Shown here piece by piece: positions 27,317 through 35,596 of a stretch of DNA of 45,270 nt. Origin of the DNA: Candidatus Tayloriibacteriota bacterium (GTDB lineage Bacteria; Patescibacteriota; Minisyncoccia; Phycocordibacterales; PALSA-1337); the NCBI GenBank assembly GCA_903893855.1, contig CAITNV010000030.1, forward strand, positions 1 to 45,270, given 5' to 3'. Each line of letters begins with the position of its first letter. Within the stretch, counting starts at the first letter, position 1. Below the pieces are notes generated by a model. The model saw only the letters and a list, made by a program, of their open reading frames with translations, made no database searches and was not told where the DNA came from. The position numbers and the translations under genes were made by a program.

Positions 27317-28369
27317 TCATTGGAGTGATGAAAACATATTCGCTATTTCAGTTCCTCTCTGCAATAGGTCTTGATATGTAAGCACTTCTATACCATGAAG
27401 AGAATGATTCATCTTTCTTAATGCTTCTTTTTTATCTTTTTGCCAGTGTTCTTTGTTTCCTATCAAAATAAAGGCTCGAGGTTTAATTATCGAAACTTCT
27501 ATTCCGTACACCTTCATTATTTTTTCTTGTAATTCGTATCTGTAATGTTCGACGTCACAAAGATAATATACAACCTGTCCAAGTGCAGCATTTGTTTCAG
27601 GCGTCCATTTATATGCCCCAGGATGTGACGAGTCTGAGGTAATGACTTCATCCTCAGGCAATTTGATTTCGAGTATGTCGAGAAAGCCATCAACTGTTGG
27701 GAACAAATAGTCAGGCATACTACCTGAAAGGTTGATTTTTGTTTTTTCAAATGGATCAAGGTACTGGATACCAAAAATCCATGTGTGAGCGTAAATCCAT
27801 TTTTGCCAAGAATCTGGTCCTGTTGTCTCTGAATACTTTTTTGTCAATCTATTATTAAATTCATTAAGGACGGAAACTCTGTCTGCTTGAATTTGACCAA
27901 CCGCCAAGTGTGTAGCTAATTTTGGATTACTGTCTTTTAGGAGACTCCAAAAATCATCAGAATTATTGTTGGCAATCAATTGCCTCAACACCTCAGATTT
28001 ATTTTTGTCATCAACGATGATAACCTGATTTGCAGGAGCAGTTATATATTCTTGATCTCCTCTTTTTATACCAAGCTTTGCTATCTGGTCTCTGCCGTAT
28101 ATTGCGTCAAATAATTTCCTTGTGGACTCAGTGTTTAAATCAAGCTTTACACCTTCATGTAAATCAAGAGATATAAAACTTCTCTCAATAAGTTGTTCCC
28201 ACCCTTGACCTCTTTCTTTTTTAAACTTAACCAGAGTACCCCTTACTCCGCCACTATGAATCTGCGGTTTGAAGACTAAGGCGGTATCAGCTGTCTGAGT
28301 AAGAAGAACCCAGCTTGAATCAACTATTCCCTTTCCCACCGAATGAGTTTTGATCTTTTTTTCTTCCAT
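27317..28369 (-). CDS. Shedu-like nuclease (DUF4263, SduA-like)
   Basis: PDYLFPTVDGFLDILEIKLPEDEV...YKWTPETNAALGQVVYYLCDVEHYRYELQEKIMKVYGIEVSIIKPRAFILIGN (PD-(D/E)XK-like core). Confidence 0.75.
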   Translation of the reverse strand: MEEKKIKTHSVGKGIVDSSWVLLTQTADTALVFKPQIHSGGVRGTLVKFKKERGQGWEQLIERSFISLDLHEGVKLDLNTESTRKLFDAIYGRDQIAKLGIKRGDQEYITAPANQVIIVDDKNKSEVLRQLIANNNSDDFWSLLKDSNPKLATHLAVGQIQADRVSVLNEFNNRLTKKYSETTGPDSWQKWIYAHTWIFGIQYLDPFEKTKINLSGSMPDYLFPTVDGFLDILEIKLPEDEVITSDSSHPGAYKWTPETNAALGQVVYYLCDVEHYRYELQEKIMKVYGIEVSIIKPRAFILIGNKEHWQKDKKEALRKMNHSLHGIEVLTYQDLLQRGTEIANMFSSLQ

Positions 28370-28557
28370 TATTTACCAATTATAACTTCTGTACTGACAA
28401 AAGAGTGAAATCAGAATATTTAGACCTCGAGATCTCTAGGTACCAAAAATTGATTGCTGCAGTCCTCCCCATCGCCCTCGCCTCTCGCTTTGCCGTCGCA
28501 AAGCTCGGGCTGGGCACCGCCTCGCGGTTCGCTCTGGTGAGCTCACAACGCTCCGGC

Positions 28558-28603
28558 GTTCGATTCCAAGTCGCATTGCGCACTGGCGCAATGCTTCCCG
28601 CAG
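28558..28603 (+). repeat. Inverted copy of the tRNA-Gln 3' end interrupted by a 9-bp hairpin
   Basis: GTTCGATTCCAAGTC + GCATTGCGC-ACTG-GCGCAATGC + TT + CCCGCAG, compared with the tRNA 3' end GTTCGATTCCAAGTCCCGCAG. Confidence 0.75.
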
Positions 28604-28630
28604 CGCTCAATCGCTACGCTCTTTCGCTGG

Positions 28631-28701
28631 CTGCGGGACTTGGAATCGAACCAAGATTCACGGCTTCAAAGGCCGCTGTACTACCATTATACGATCCCGC
28701 A
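28631..28701 (-). tRNA. tRNA-Gln(UUG)
   Basis: TGCGGGATCGTATAATGGTAGTACAGCGGCCTTTGAAGCCGTGAATCTTGGTTCGATTCCAAGTCCCGCAG; anticodon loop CTTTGAA. Confidence 0.93.
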
Positions 28702-28779
28702 ATGTACGTATCGTAACCCGTAAATGGCTTAAGGACAAGTGCGAGCTTATACACGCTATTTTGTTATAGGCAATTCCAG

Positions 28780-29898
28780 CTATTTCACCCCTCCAGCTAT
28801 CCTCATAATTGCAAGCTCAAGCGGGAGACTTGGTATGTATGCACGATTGGTCTCATCGTATGCGCGCAGGAGTTCCACAAGCATAGTAGAGGTCACGCTC
28901 GCTGGTGCGACAGCAAGATCACGAATGAAGCTAAAATCCTCATCGGAGAATCCCGCGGCAATGGTGGGGGCGATACTTGGACCGGCGGATTTGAGTAGAA
29001 GCACGGCTCGAGCTTTATCAAGAACGAGACTCGTGAAGACAACGAAATCAAGCCCTGACTTCTCGGCATTTGCAAGGGTCGTGAGGGCTAAAGTTATGCC
29101 CTGCTGGCGAGCATCTCCCGAGGCACCAGAATTCGCCGCGCCTGCACTACCTGCTCCACCTGATACCCCTGCCCCCGCTTGCACTATCCCCGCAATGAAA
29201 TCATTGACCAGAGTGGTCCGCGGAGCACCTGTCACCGACTGAATATGCTCGAGCGTTACACTTTTACCTGAACCTTGCTTCGCCCCCAACACTTTATCAA
29301 GCACACCAAGAGCATCGCGGAATGATCCATCTCCAAGTATTGCAATGAGGTCAGCCGAGCCTTGCTCAAGACTGTAACCTTCTTTCTTTGCGACATTTGT
29401 TATTGCATTGCGAAGAATTTCACGAGTCGGCTTCTTAAAGGTAAATGTCTGACAGCGCGATACCACAGTCGCCGGTAATTTATCAAGCTCAGTGGTAGCG
29501 AGGATGAAGATGACGTGTGCAGGTGGCTCTTCAAGCGTCTTTAGAAGTGCATTGAAAGCTTCTTTGGTGAGCATGTGGACCTCATCGACAATATAGACCT
29601 TGTACTTTGATTCAAGGGGCATGACCGACACTCCATCGCGAATGGCACGAATGTCGTCAATTCCACGATTCGACGCTGCATCGATCTCATACATATCATT
29701 GTCAGTTGTCCCGAGCTCACGAGCGAATATGCGCGCAATGGACGTCTTCCCTGTTCCCCGAGAACCGGCGAAGAGATATGCATGCGATATGCGACCCGAT
29801 TCAATCGAACCGAGAAGCGAAGTGACGATATGATCCTGTCCGGTAATTTCTTTAAAAACCGCGGGGCGATATTTGCGATACAGTGCGATATTAGACAT
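28780..29898 (-). CDS. dnaX: DNA polymerase III subunit gamma/tau
   Basis: ALYRKYRPAVFKEITGQDHIV, FAGSRGTGKTSIARIFA, YIVDEVHMLTKEAFNALLKTLEEPP. Confidence 0.95.
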   Translation of the reverse strand: MSNIALYRKYRPAVFKEITGQDHIVTSLLGSIESGRISHAYLFAGSRGTGKTSIARIFARELGTTDNDMYEIDAASNRGIDDIRAIRDGVSVMPLESKYKVYIVDEVHMLTKEAFNALLKTLEEPPAHVIFILATTELDKLPATVVSRCQTFTFKKPTREILRNAITNVAKKEGYSLEQGSADLIAILGDGSFRDALGVLDKVLGAKQGSGKSVTLEHIQSVTGAPRTTLVNDFIAGIVQAGAGVSGGAGSAGAANSGASGDARQQGITLALTTLANAEKSGLDFVVFTSLVLDKARAVLLLKSAGPSIAPTIAAGFSDEDFSFIRDLAVAPASVTSTMLVELLRAYDETNRAYIPSLPLELAIMRIAGGVK

Positions 29899-29978
29899 GC
29901 CCTTAGTATATAGAAAAATTAAGAAAAAATATAGAGAAAGCTGGAGGGATAATCAGGAAAAAGAAAAAATTCTCGCCT

Positions 29979-30023
29979 AAAAAAATGCCACCCGCTCCCC
30001 CTGTTGCAAAGGAGGAACGGGTG
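29979..30023 (-). terminator. Intrinsic terminator CACCCGTTCCTCC...GGGGGAGCGGGTG-T-run
   Basis: 13-bp stem with two wobbles and seven Ts on the minus strand. Confidence 0.85.
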
Positions 30024-30165
30024 TGACGTGATGCATTCACGCCATGCCTAATTACCCAAACGCCAACAAACGTATTCCAACCTAGGGGATAGCTGGAATT
30101 TATCCTCCAATAGGTAGCTTACAACCAAGCAACCTAACCGATAAAAGCATACACCCTACGCAGAT
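29985..30165 (-). ncRNA. Candidate structured small RNA/leader upstream of dnaX
   Basis: Stacked hairpins TAGGTtGCTT..AAGCtACCTA and GGaGGATA..TATCCcCC followed by a strong terminator; no supported ORF. Confidence 0.5.
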
Positions 30166-30174
30166 TTTGGCAAG

Positions 30175-31188
30175 CTAGTCTGAATAGGTGAGATTTGGAT
30201 TGGCTTTAATATAGGCTTCAGTGAGTTCCGCCACTTCTTCGATGCTCGTTGCCTCCATAAGTTGCATGCGGAATTCTTTTGAACCAACCCAGCCGTGTAC
30301 ATAGGCTTTATAGTGCTTTTTCATGATAGCGAAGCTTTTGATGTCGCCGAGTAGTTCGCCGAAGAGTCGCGTATGCTCCACCATAACGCACAAACGCTCA
30401 GGTATAGTGATAGCCTCTCGAGAAATCGTGGGGTTAAAAAGCCAAGGATTGCCAAATATTGCTCGGCCGAGCATTGCTCCGTCGGCGCCCGATTCTTTCG
30501 TCTTCGCCTCTGCGTCGGCGCGGCTCAGTACGTCGCCATTACCAAGAAGAATCGTCTCTGGAGAAATCCGATCCCGCATGGCCACAATAGTCTTCATAAT
30601 ATTCCACTGAGCAGGCACGTCGGACATTTCTTTTCGAGTGCGGAGGTGAACCGTGAGAACTGGAAGATGGAGAGCGAGAAGCGAACCGATCCATCCTTCA
30701 AGGTCGATGGTGTTGTAGCCAATGCGAGTTTTAACCGATATTGGTAGATTCGGCGCTCCACGACGAGCAGCTTCGATGACCTCCACGGCACGCGCGGGAT
30801 TCTTGATGTGCGCTGCACCAGCACCTTGCTTCTCGATGCTTTTGTCGGGGCAACCCATATTAATGTCGATACCGTCGAAGCCCAATGAAGCCACAAGCTG
30901 GGCCGCTTCGAACATTTTCTCTGGATGTGAAGTAAAAAGCTGCGCGACGATAGGACGTTCGCTTTCGTGATATGCAAGATCGCGAAGAAGGACCGGCCTC
31001 CCAGCTGAACAGAGTCCGTCTGCAGAGACGAATTCTGTCCATGTGACGTCCGGCTTGCCATACTTGGCTATGATACGGCGAAAAGCCGCGTCGGTAACAT
31101 CAGCCATAGGTGCAAGCGTGAGGATTGGTCGTCCCTCTTCGCGTGCCTTCTTTTGTAATTGTTTCCAAAAACCAAATTGTGTGTCCAT
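30175..31188 (-). CDS. dus: tRNA-dihydrouridine synthase
   Basis: LTLAPMADVTDAAFRRI, INMGCPDKSIEKQGAGAAHIKNP, PISVKTRIG, GNGDVLS, GAMLGRAIFGNPW. Confidence 0.93.
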   Translation of the reverse strand: MDTQFGFWKQLQKKAREEGRPILTLAPMADVTDAAFRRIIAKYGKPDVTWTEFVSADGLCSAGRPVLLRDLAYHESERPIVAQLFTSHPEKMFEAAQLVASLGFDGIDINMGCPDKSIEKQGAGAAHIKNPARAVEVIEAARRGAPNLPISVKTRIGYNTIDLEGWIGSLLALHLPVLTVHLRTRKEMSDVPAQWNIMKTIVAMRDRISPETILLGNGDVLSRADAEAKTKESGADGAMLGRAIFGNPWLFNPTISREAITIPERLCVMVEHTRLFGELLGDIKSFAIMKKHYKAYVHGWVGSKEFRMQLMEATSIEEVAELTEAYIKANPNLTYSD

Positions 31189-32204
31189 TATTTATTGAGA
31201 GTCATGACATTCGTGCCGATTCGATCAATGAGGCCCAAAACATCTCGATCGCGATTGGTACTGCAGAGCACAATTACGGCGATGATTTGATGTTTGCCGT
31301 CTGTAGTTATGGCAAATAAAGTAGCGGCTGTCAATCCCGCCTCCGGAGTGTAGCCGTCCTTGCCGCCAATATATGCCGTAAGATTAAGGAGATGCGCAGG
31401 ATTCACCCATGTGTGGAAACCGACAGTTTTAACTTTCGTTGTCGTAATAGCAATAAGGTCAGGCCGATTAATATAAATCCAATTAAGAATTGTAAATATA
31501 TCCGTTGCAGATGAAATATTCTCCGACGAAAGTCCTGTCGGCTCCGCAAAATACGTATGATATGCCCCAATCGAATATACCCAATCATTCATCGCTTTCA
31601 CGAAAGCTTTCTTGCCATAGGTAAGAGCCAACGCTTCCGCAGCGTCATTACTCGATGTCATAAGAAGTGGGTAAAGCAAATCATGCGCACTTATCTGTTC
31701 CCCATCGACCAGTTTCGCAGTATTCCCCGAATATGTCGCAAGCACTCGTGGACCAATGTTAATAATTGTTGTTCGATCAATAAGATTATCCGCCACTACT
31801 GCTGTTACGAGCTTGGTAAGTGAAGCAATTGGCACTGATCGATCTGCGTCCTTCTGATCGATGACCGAATTACCCGCCACGAAAGCGTTGGTATGTGGAG
31901 ATATTCCACCTAAAGTCTCGACAATATACTCTGGAGCGGTAATTGGAGTCGTGCCTTTCGCCCCCGTAAGCAAAGACACTGCCGGCGTAAGGCTCTCTAG
32001 GCTCTCCTGTGATGCGCCCGTCGCACCAGCGTTCTCTTCTGCTACCGCCTCCGCATTGGTATCGATATTTTTAACCGGAAAAGTCGTCACCTTATGCGTG
32101 AAATGCTTCGATATCCATTGCGCTCCCGCCACAATGAGCATCGTAATAAGAATACCAATAAGTATGGTGAGAACGCTATAGTATATGTAGTATGTTTTTT
32201 TCAT
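31188..32204 (-). CDS. D-alanyl-D-alanine carboxypeptidase-like serine hydrolase (S11)
   Basis: SIASLTKLVTAVV (SxxK), SSNDAAEAL (SxN), GKDGYTPEAG (KxG). Confidence 0.88.
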   Translation of the reverse strand: MKKTYYIYYSVLTILIGILITMLIVAGAQWISKHFTHKVTTFPVKNIDTNAEAVAEENAGATGASQESLESLTPAVSLLTGAKGTTPITAPEYIVETLGGISPHTNAFVAGNSVIDQKDADRSVPIASLTKLVTAVVADNLIDRTTIINIGPRVLATYSGNTAKLVDGEQISAHDLLYPLLMTSSNDAAEALALTYGKKAFVKAMNDWVYSIGAYHTYFAEPTGLSSENISSATDIFTILNWIYINRPDLIAITTTKVKTVGFHTWVNPAHLLNLTAYIGGKDGYTPEAGLTAATLFAITTDGKHQIIAVIVLCSTNRDRDVLGLIDRIGTNVMTLNK

Positions 32205-32261
32205 TAATAATTTATAAAAAATTGTGCGCTTCTCTATAACCCGTATGCTAGTCTTTGTATG

Positions 32262-33107
32262 CTACTGCATGGTGTACACAATATCTTTGCCGTAGCGAAG
32301 GTCGATAGTTTTGAAGTTTTTATTAGTCTCATGATTCCAAAAAGCAGTGAAGTAAGTAAATGATCGGTCGAGCGGTACCGAAGTATTAAAATACACAGCA
32401 ATATCTGTGGTCGTGGTGCCTATGGTCGGGTTTTTTAGGGCTATACTATAGTCGTCATTTTGAGCACTAATCGGCATATGACTATTTGGTATGGTAATAC
32501 CATGAACCGTAAGTCCCATAGTACTAAAGAAGTTAATAGCTTGATGTGCAGGTTCGAAATATTCTGGTCCCGCAAGATATGTTCCCAAAGTCGGCGTAGT
32601 CGAAGCCGATGAATACGTAATATACACACCGGCAGAAAACTGCGGCGCTTTCGCATACACAAAACCCTGTTCATCAATGAAATAGCAATCCCCCGTAGTG
32701 CTATCGCATGACTGACCTGATGCTTTGCGCTCGGTCACCGTCACATCAAGCTCGTGAAAACCATTTCTCTTAAATGTTACTTGAGAGACTGGAGGAAGAT
32801 CGTGAGTGATGTCTTCGCGAATATTGTTGCTCGGGTATAGGAAAATATTATCTTTCGCAAAAAGATACATATATGAGCCGTCTATTCCACTGGCGACGAT
32901 AGACTCGATGCTCGTTCGGGGTACTAGAACCGTGCCGGTCACTACAATCGTATCAATATGAAAGAATTTCGCTCGAGAAAGAAAAGCTAATGTCGAAAGA
33001 AAAGAGCCGAGAACGACCACGATAAGGATCGAGAGAATGATGCCTTGTTTACGGCGCTTCTTAATGTACTTATCAGATTGTATTCCTTTACGACTCTTTG
33101 AAAGCAT
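32262..33107 (-). CDS. FtsQ/DivIB-like POTRA-domain cell division protein
   Basis: Basic N-terminus, single TM, then FHIDTIVVTGTVLVPRTSIESIV (POTRA-like). Confidence 0.7.
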   Translation of the reverse strand: MLSKSRKGIQSDKYIKKRRKQGIILSILIVVVLGSFLSTLAFLSRAKFFHIDTIVVTGTVLVPRTSIESIVASGIDGSYMYLFAKDNIFLYPSNNIREDITHDLPPVSQVTFKRNGFHELDVTVTERKASGQSCDSTTGDCYFIDEQGFVYAKAPQFSAGVYITYSSASTTPTLGTYLAGPEYFEPAHQAINFFSTMGLTVHGITIPNSHMPISAQNDDYSIALKNPTIGTTTTDIAVYFNTSVPLDRSFTYFTAFWNHETNKNFKTIDLRYGKDIVYTMQ

Positions 33108-33115
33108 TTCGTGAA

Positions 33116-34438
33116 TTATATCACGATCGAAGCTTTACCCAAATATTTCTGGAGCACTTCTGGAATGCGAATAGATCCATCTGGCTGTTGGAAATTCTCC
33201 ACAAGCGATACAAGGATGCGCGGTGTCGGTATTGCTGTGCAGTTAAGTGAATGGGCGTAACGAAGCTTATTATCCACAGGATCTCGATAGCGGGTATTGA
33301 AGCGACGTGTCTGAAAATCATGGAAATATGAAGCGGAAGAAATCTCGCGATATGTGCCTTCTTTTGGAACCCATAGTTCGATGTCGTATTTCTTTACCTG
33401 ACCAAGACCAAGGTCACCGCCACAATTAACAACCGTTCGATATGGAATACCGAGTGATTCAATGAATTCTTCGGTATTGCGATTAAGTTCATCATGTAAA
33501 CGCACTGAAGTCTCATGACTAGCTTCAGAGAGGATGACTTGCTCGAATTTATAAAACTCATGCACACGAATGAGGCCTTTTACATCTTTGCTATGAGCGC
33601 CGGCTTCACGACGATAACAAGGAGAGAAGCCAAGATATTTTATCGGGAATTGCGCAGGATCGAGAATCTCTTCTCCATGAAGGCCCATAATTGGCACTTC
33701 GGCTGTACCCGCGAGAGCGTCGCAATCCTGTGTCATATAATAGTCTTCAACATCCCCCGGTAAATGCGCGGTGCCGTAGAGATTCGCCTTTCGAACAATA
33801 ACCGGTGGAATGACCGGCACGAAGCCCTTAGCAGAGAAAAATTCCAAAGCATAATTCCAGACGGCAAAGCAAAGCCGCGCCCCATCGCCCATAAGATAAT
33901 AGCCTCGGAAGCCGTGTACTTTCGCCCCTCGCTCGAAATCCACCATTTTGAGTGCTGTCATAAGCTCAACGTGATCTTTTGGTTCGAAAGCTACGCCACC
34001 ATTAGCGCCGTTTTTACCTGAGAAGTCTGGAAGCTCTCCCCAAGTCTTTATTTCGCGATTGTCTTTGTCGGTCTCGCCGTCGGGCACAGACATGTCTGGA
34101 ATATTTGGCACTTGGAGCATGAGAAGCTGCCATTTCTTTATTATTTCTTTAAGTTCGGTATCGTGCTGTTCAATAGTTTTTTTGAGAGTCTTCATCTGCT
34201 CGATGAGAGCATCGCGTTCATGAGTCGGTGCTGTTATGCCGACTTCAATATTAGATAGAGTGGCAATTTTCTCCCCTACAGCATTCTGTTCTGCGCGTTC
34301 TTTCTCAAGAGCTGCCAAAAGTACGCGGCGTTCATCGTCGAGTTTAATGAGTTCATTGATATCAATTTTTACATGCTTTTTTCGAGCTCCAGCAATGACT
34401 GCATCTTTATTTTCTCTAATCAGTTTTATATCAAGCAT
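33116..34438 (-). CDS. serS: Seryl-tRNA synthetase, copy 1
   Basis: MLDIKLIRENKDAVIAGARKK, FSPCYRREAGAHSKDVKGLIRVHEFYKFEQV. Confidence 0.92.
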   Translation of the reverse strand: MLDIKLIRENKDAVIAGARKKHVKIDINELIKLDDERRVLLAALEKERAEQNAVGEKIATLSNIEVGITAPTHERDALIEQMKTLKKTIEQHDTELKEIIKKWQLLMLQVPNIPDMSVPDGETDKDNREIKTWGELPDFSGKNGANGGVAFEPKDHVELMTALKMVDFERGAKVHGFRGYYLMGDGARLCFAVWNYALEFFSAKGFVPVIPPVIVRKANLYGTAHLPGDVEDYYMTQDCDALAGTAEVPIMGLHGEEILDPAQFPIKYLGFSPCYRREAGAHSKDVKGLIRVHEFYKFEQVILSEASHETSVRLHDELNRNTEEFIESLGIPYRTVVNCGGDLGLGQVKKYDIELWVPKEGTYREISSASYFHDFQTRRFNTRYRDPVDNKLRYAHSLNCTAIPTPRILVSLVENFQQPDGSIRIPEVLQKYLGKASIVI

Positions 34439-34527
34439 AGTCGTATCATCATAGCAAGAATATAGTTTTCATCAAAATTTCATTCTTTCTTTATGGTGGC
34501 TATATCCGACTACGCTAGACTGTATGT

Positions 34528-35499
34528 ATGGAAGAAGAGATTATCACACAAACAGCTCAGACCGTACGCACATTGCGACCTAACGATGCTGATTTCCCTT
34601 ATCTATTACGGCAGTTGCCACTTAGTCCATCTGAGCAGGTGAAAGAATTATTTATTCGTGGTGATTTATTATCGTGTGATAAAGACACTCCATATCGTTT
34701 TCTGTGCGTCGTTGGCTCGCGGAAGCATACTTCGTATGGCGAACGAGCTTGTCAGTCTCTTATCGAAGGTCTTAGAGGGTACAATATTTGTATTGTTTCA
34801 GGTCTTGCAATAGGTATTGATGCCATAGCTCATGAAGCAGCCTTGCGTGTAGGTTTGCCAACCATTGCTTTCCCCGGCTCTGGACTTGATCGTAAGGTTC
34901 TCTATCCCGCTCGTAATCAGCATTTAGGAGAGCGTATTGCTAACACTCCGCACTGCGCCCTTGTCTCAGAATTCAACAATGATTTTACCGCTACCGATTG
35001 GAGCTTTCCACGACGTAATAGACTTATGGCTGGAATATCGCACGCTACACTTGTCATTGAAGCGAAGCTTGATTCTGGAACACTGATTACATCGAGACTT
35101 GCAGGAGATTATAATCGCGATGTTCTTGCGGTACCTGGGCCTATTTTTTCCTCGCTTTCTGAGGGGCCGAATATGCTCATTAGTAAAGGTGCAGCAATTA
35201 TTCGCTCAAGTGAAGACATAATTGCAGCACTTGGTCTATCACCAGAGGATCGATCTGTTACAAGCCTTTCGGACGGTGGCGACACGAGGGGCGGACACGA
35301 CGCTTCTGATTCACTTTCACAACAAGAGATTAATATTCTCGACCTCCTCATTGAACCGATGGATAAAGAATATTTGATAGATAAAATCATTCAGCAACAC
35401 CATTTATCCATCGCAGAAATCAACGCCCATTTATCAATGCTTGAATTATCAGGATACATTATTGAGAGCGGCGGAATGATCGAACCGGGGCATACATAA
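34528..35499 (+). CDS. dprA: DNA-processing protein DprA/Smf
   Basis: VVGSRKHTSYGERACQSLIEGL, VSGLAIGIDAIAHEAAL, FPRRNRLMAGISHATLVIEAKLDSGTLITSRLA. Confidence 0.92.
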   Translation: MEEEIITQTAQTVRTLRPNDADFPYLLRQLPLSPSEQVKELFIRGDLLSCDKDTPYRFLCVVGSRKHTSYGERACQSLIEGLRGYNICIVSGLAIGIDAIAHEAALRVGLPTIAFPGSGLDRKVLYPARNQHLGERIANTPHCALVSEFNNDFTATDWSFPRRNRLMAGISHATLVIEAKLDSGTLITSRLAGDYNRDVLAVPGPIFSSLSEGPNMLISKGAAIIRSSEDIIAALGLSPEDRSVTSLSDGGDTRGGHDASDSLSQQEINILDLLIEPMDKEYLIDKIIQQHHLSIAEINAHLSMLELSGYIIESGGMIEPGHT

Positions 35500-35596
35500 T
35501 GTATATATTGTTACGTTATGCGCAGGATATTATTTGCATCAACGTCAACTTCCATGTAATACTAAGAGTAAATTCGCGTGCACACGCAATATTATT

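Noticed and set aside
28405-28716. 103-aa plus ORF across the tRNA-Gln region (GLGIEPRFTASKAAVLPLYDP)
   Set aside because: The peptide is a translation of the tRNA antisense strand, a classic spurious annotation.
28739-29242. 167-aa plus ORF antisense to dnaX
   Set aside because: Antisense shadow of dnaX with Ser/Arg/Ala-rich composition.
30011-30160. Region upstream of dnaX as SRP RNA or tmRNA
   Set aside because: The diagnostic SRP GGAAGGAAGCA-type motif and tmRNA tRNA-like ends were not found; left as an unknown structured RNA.
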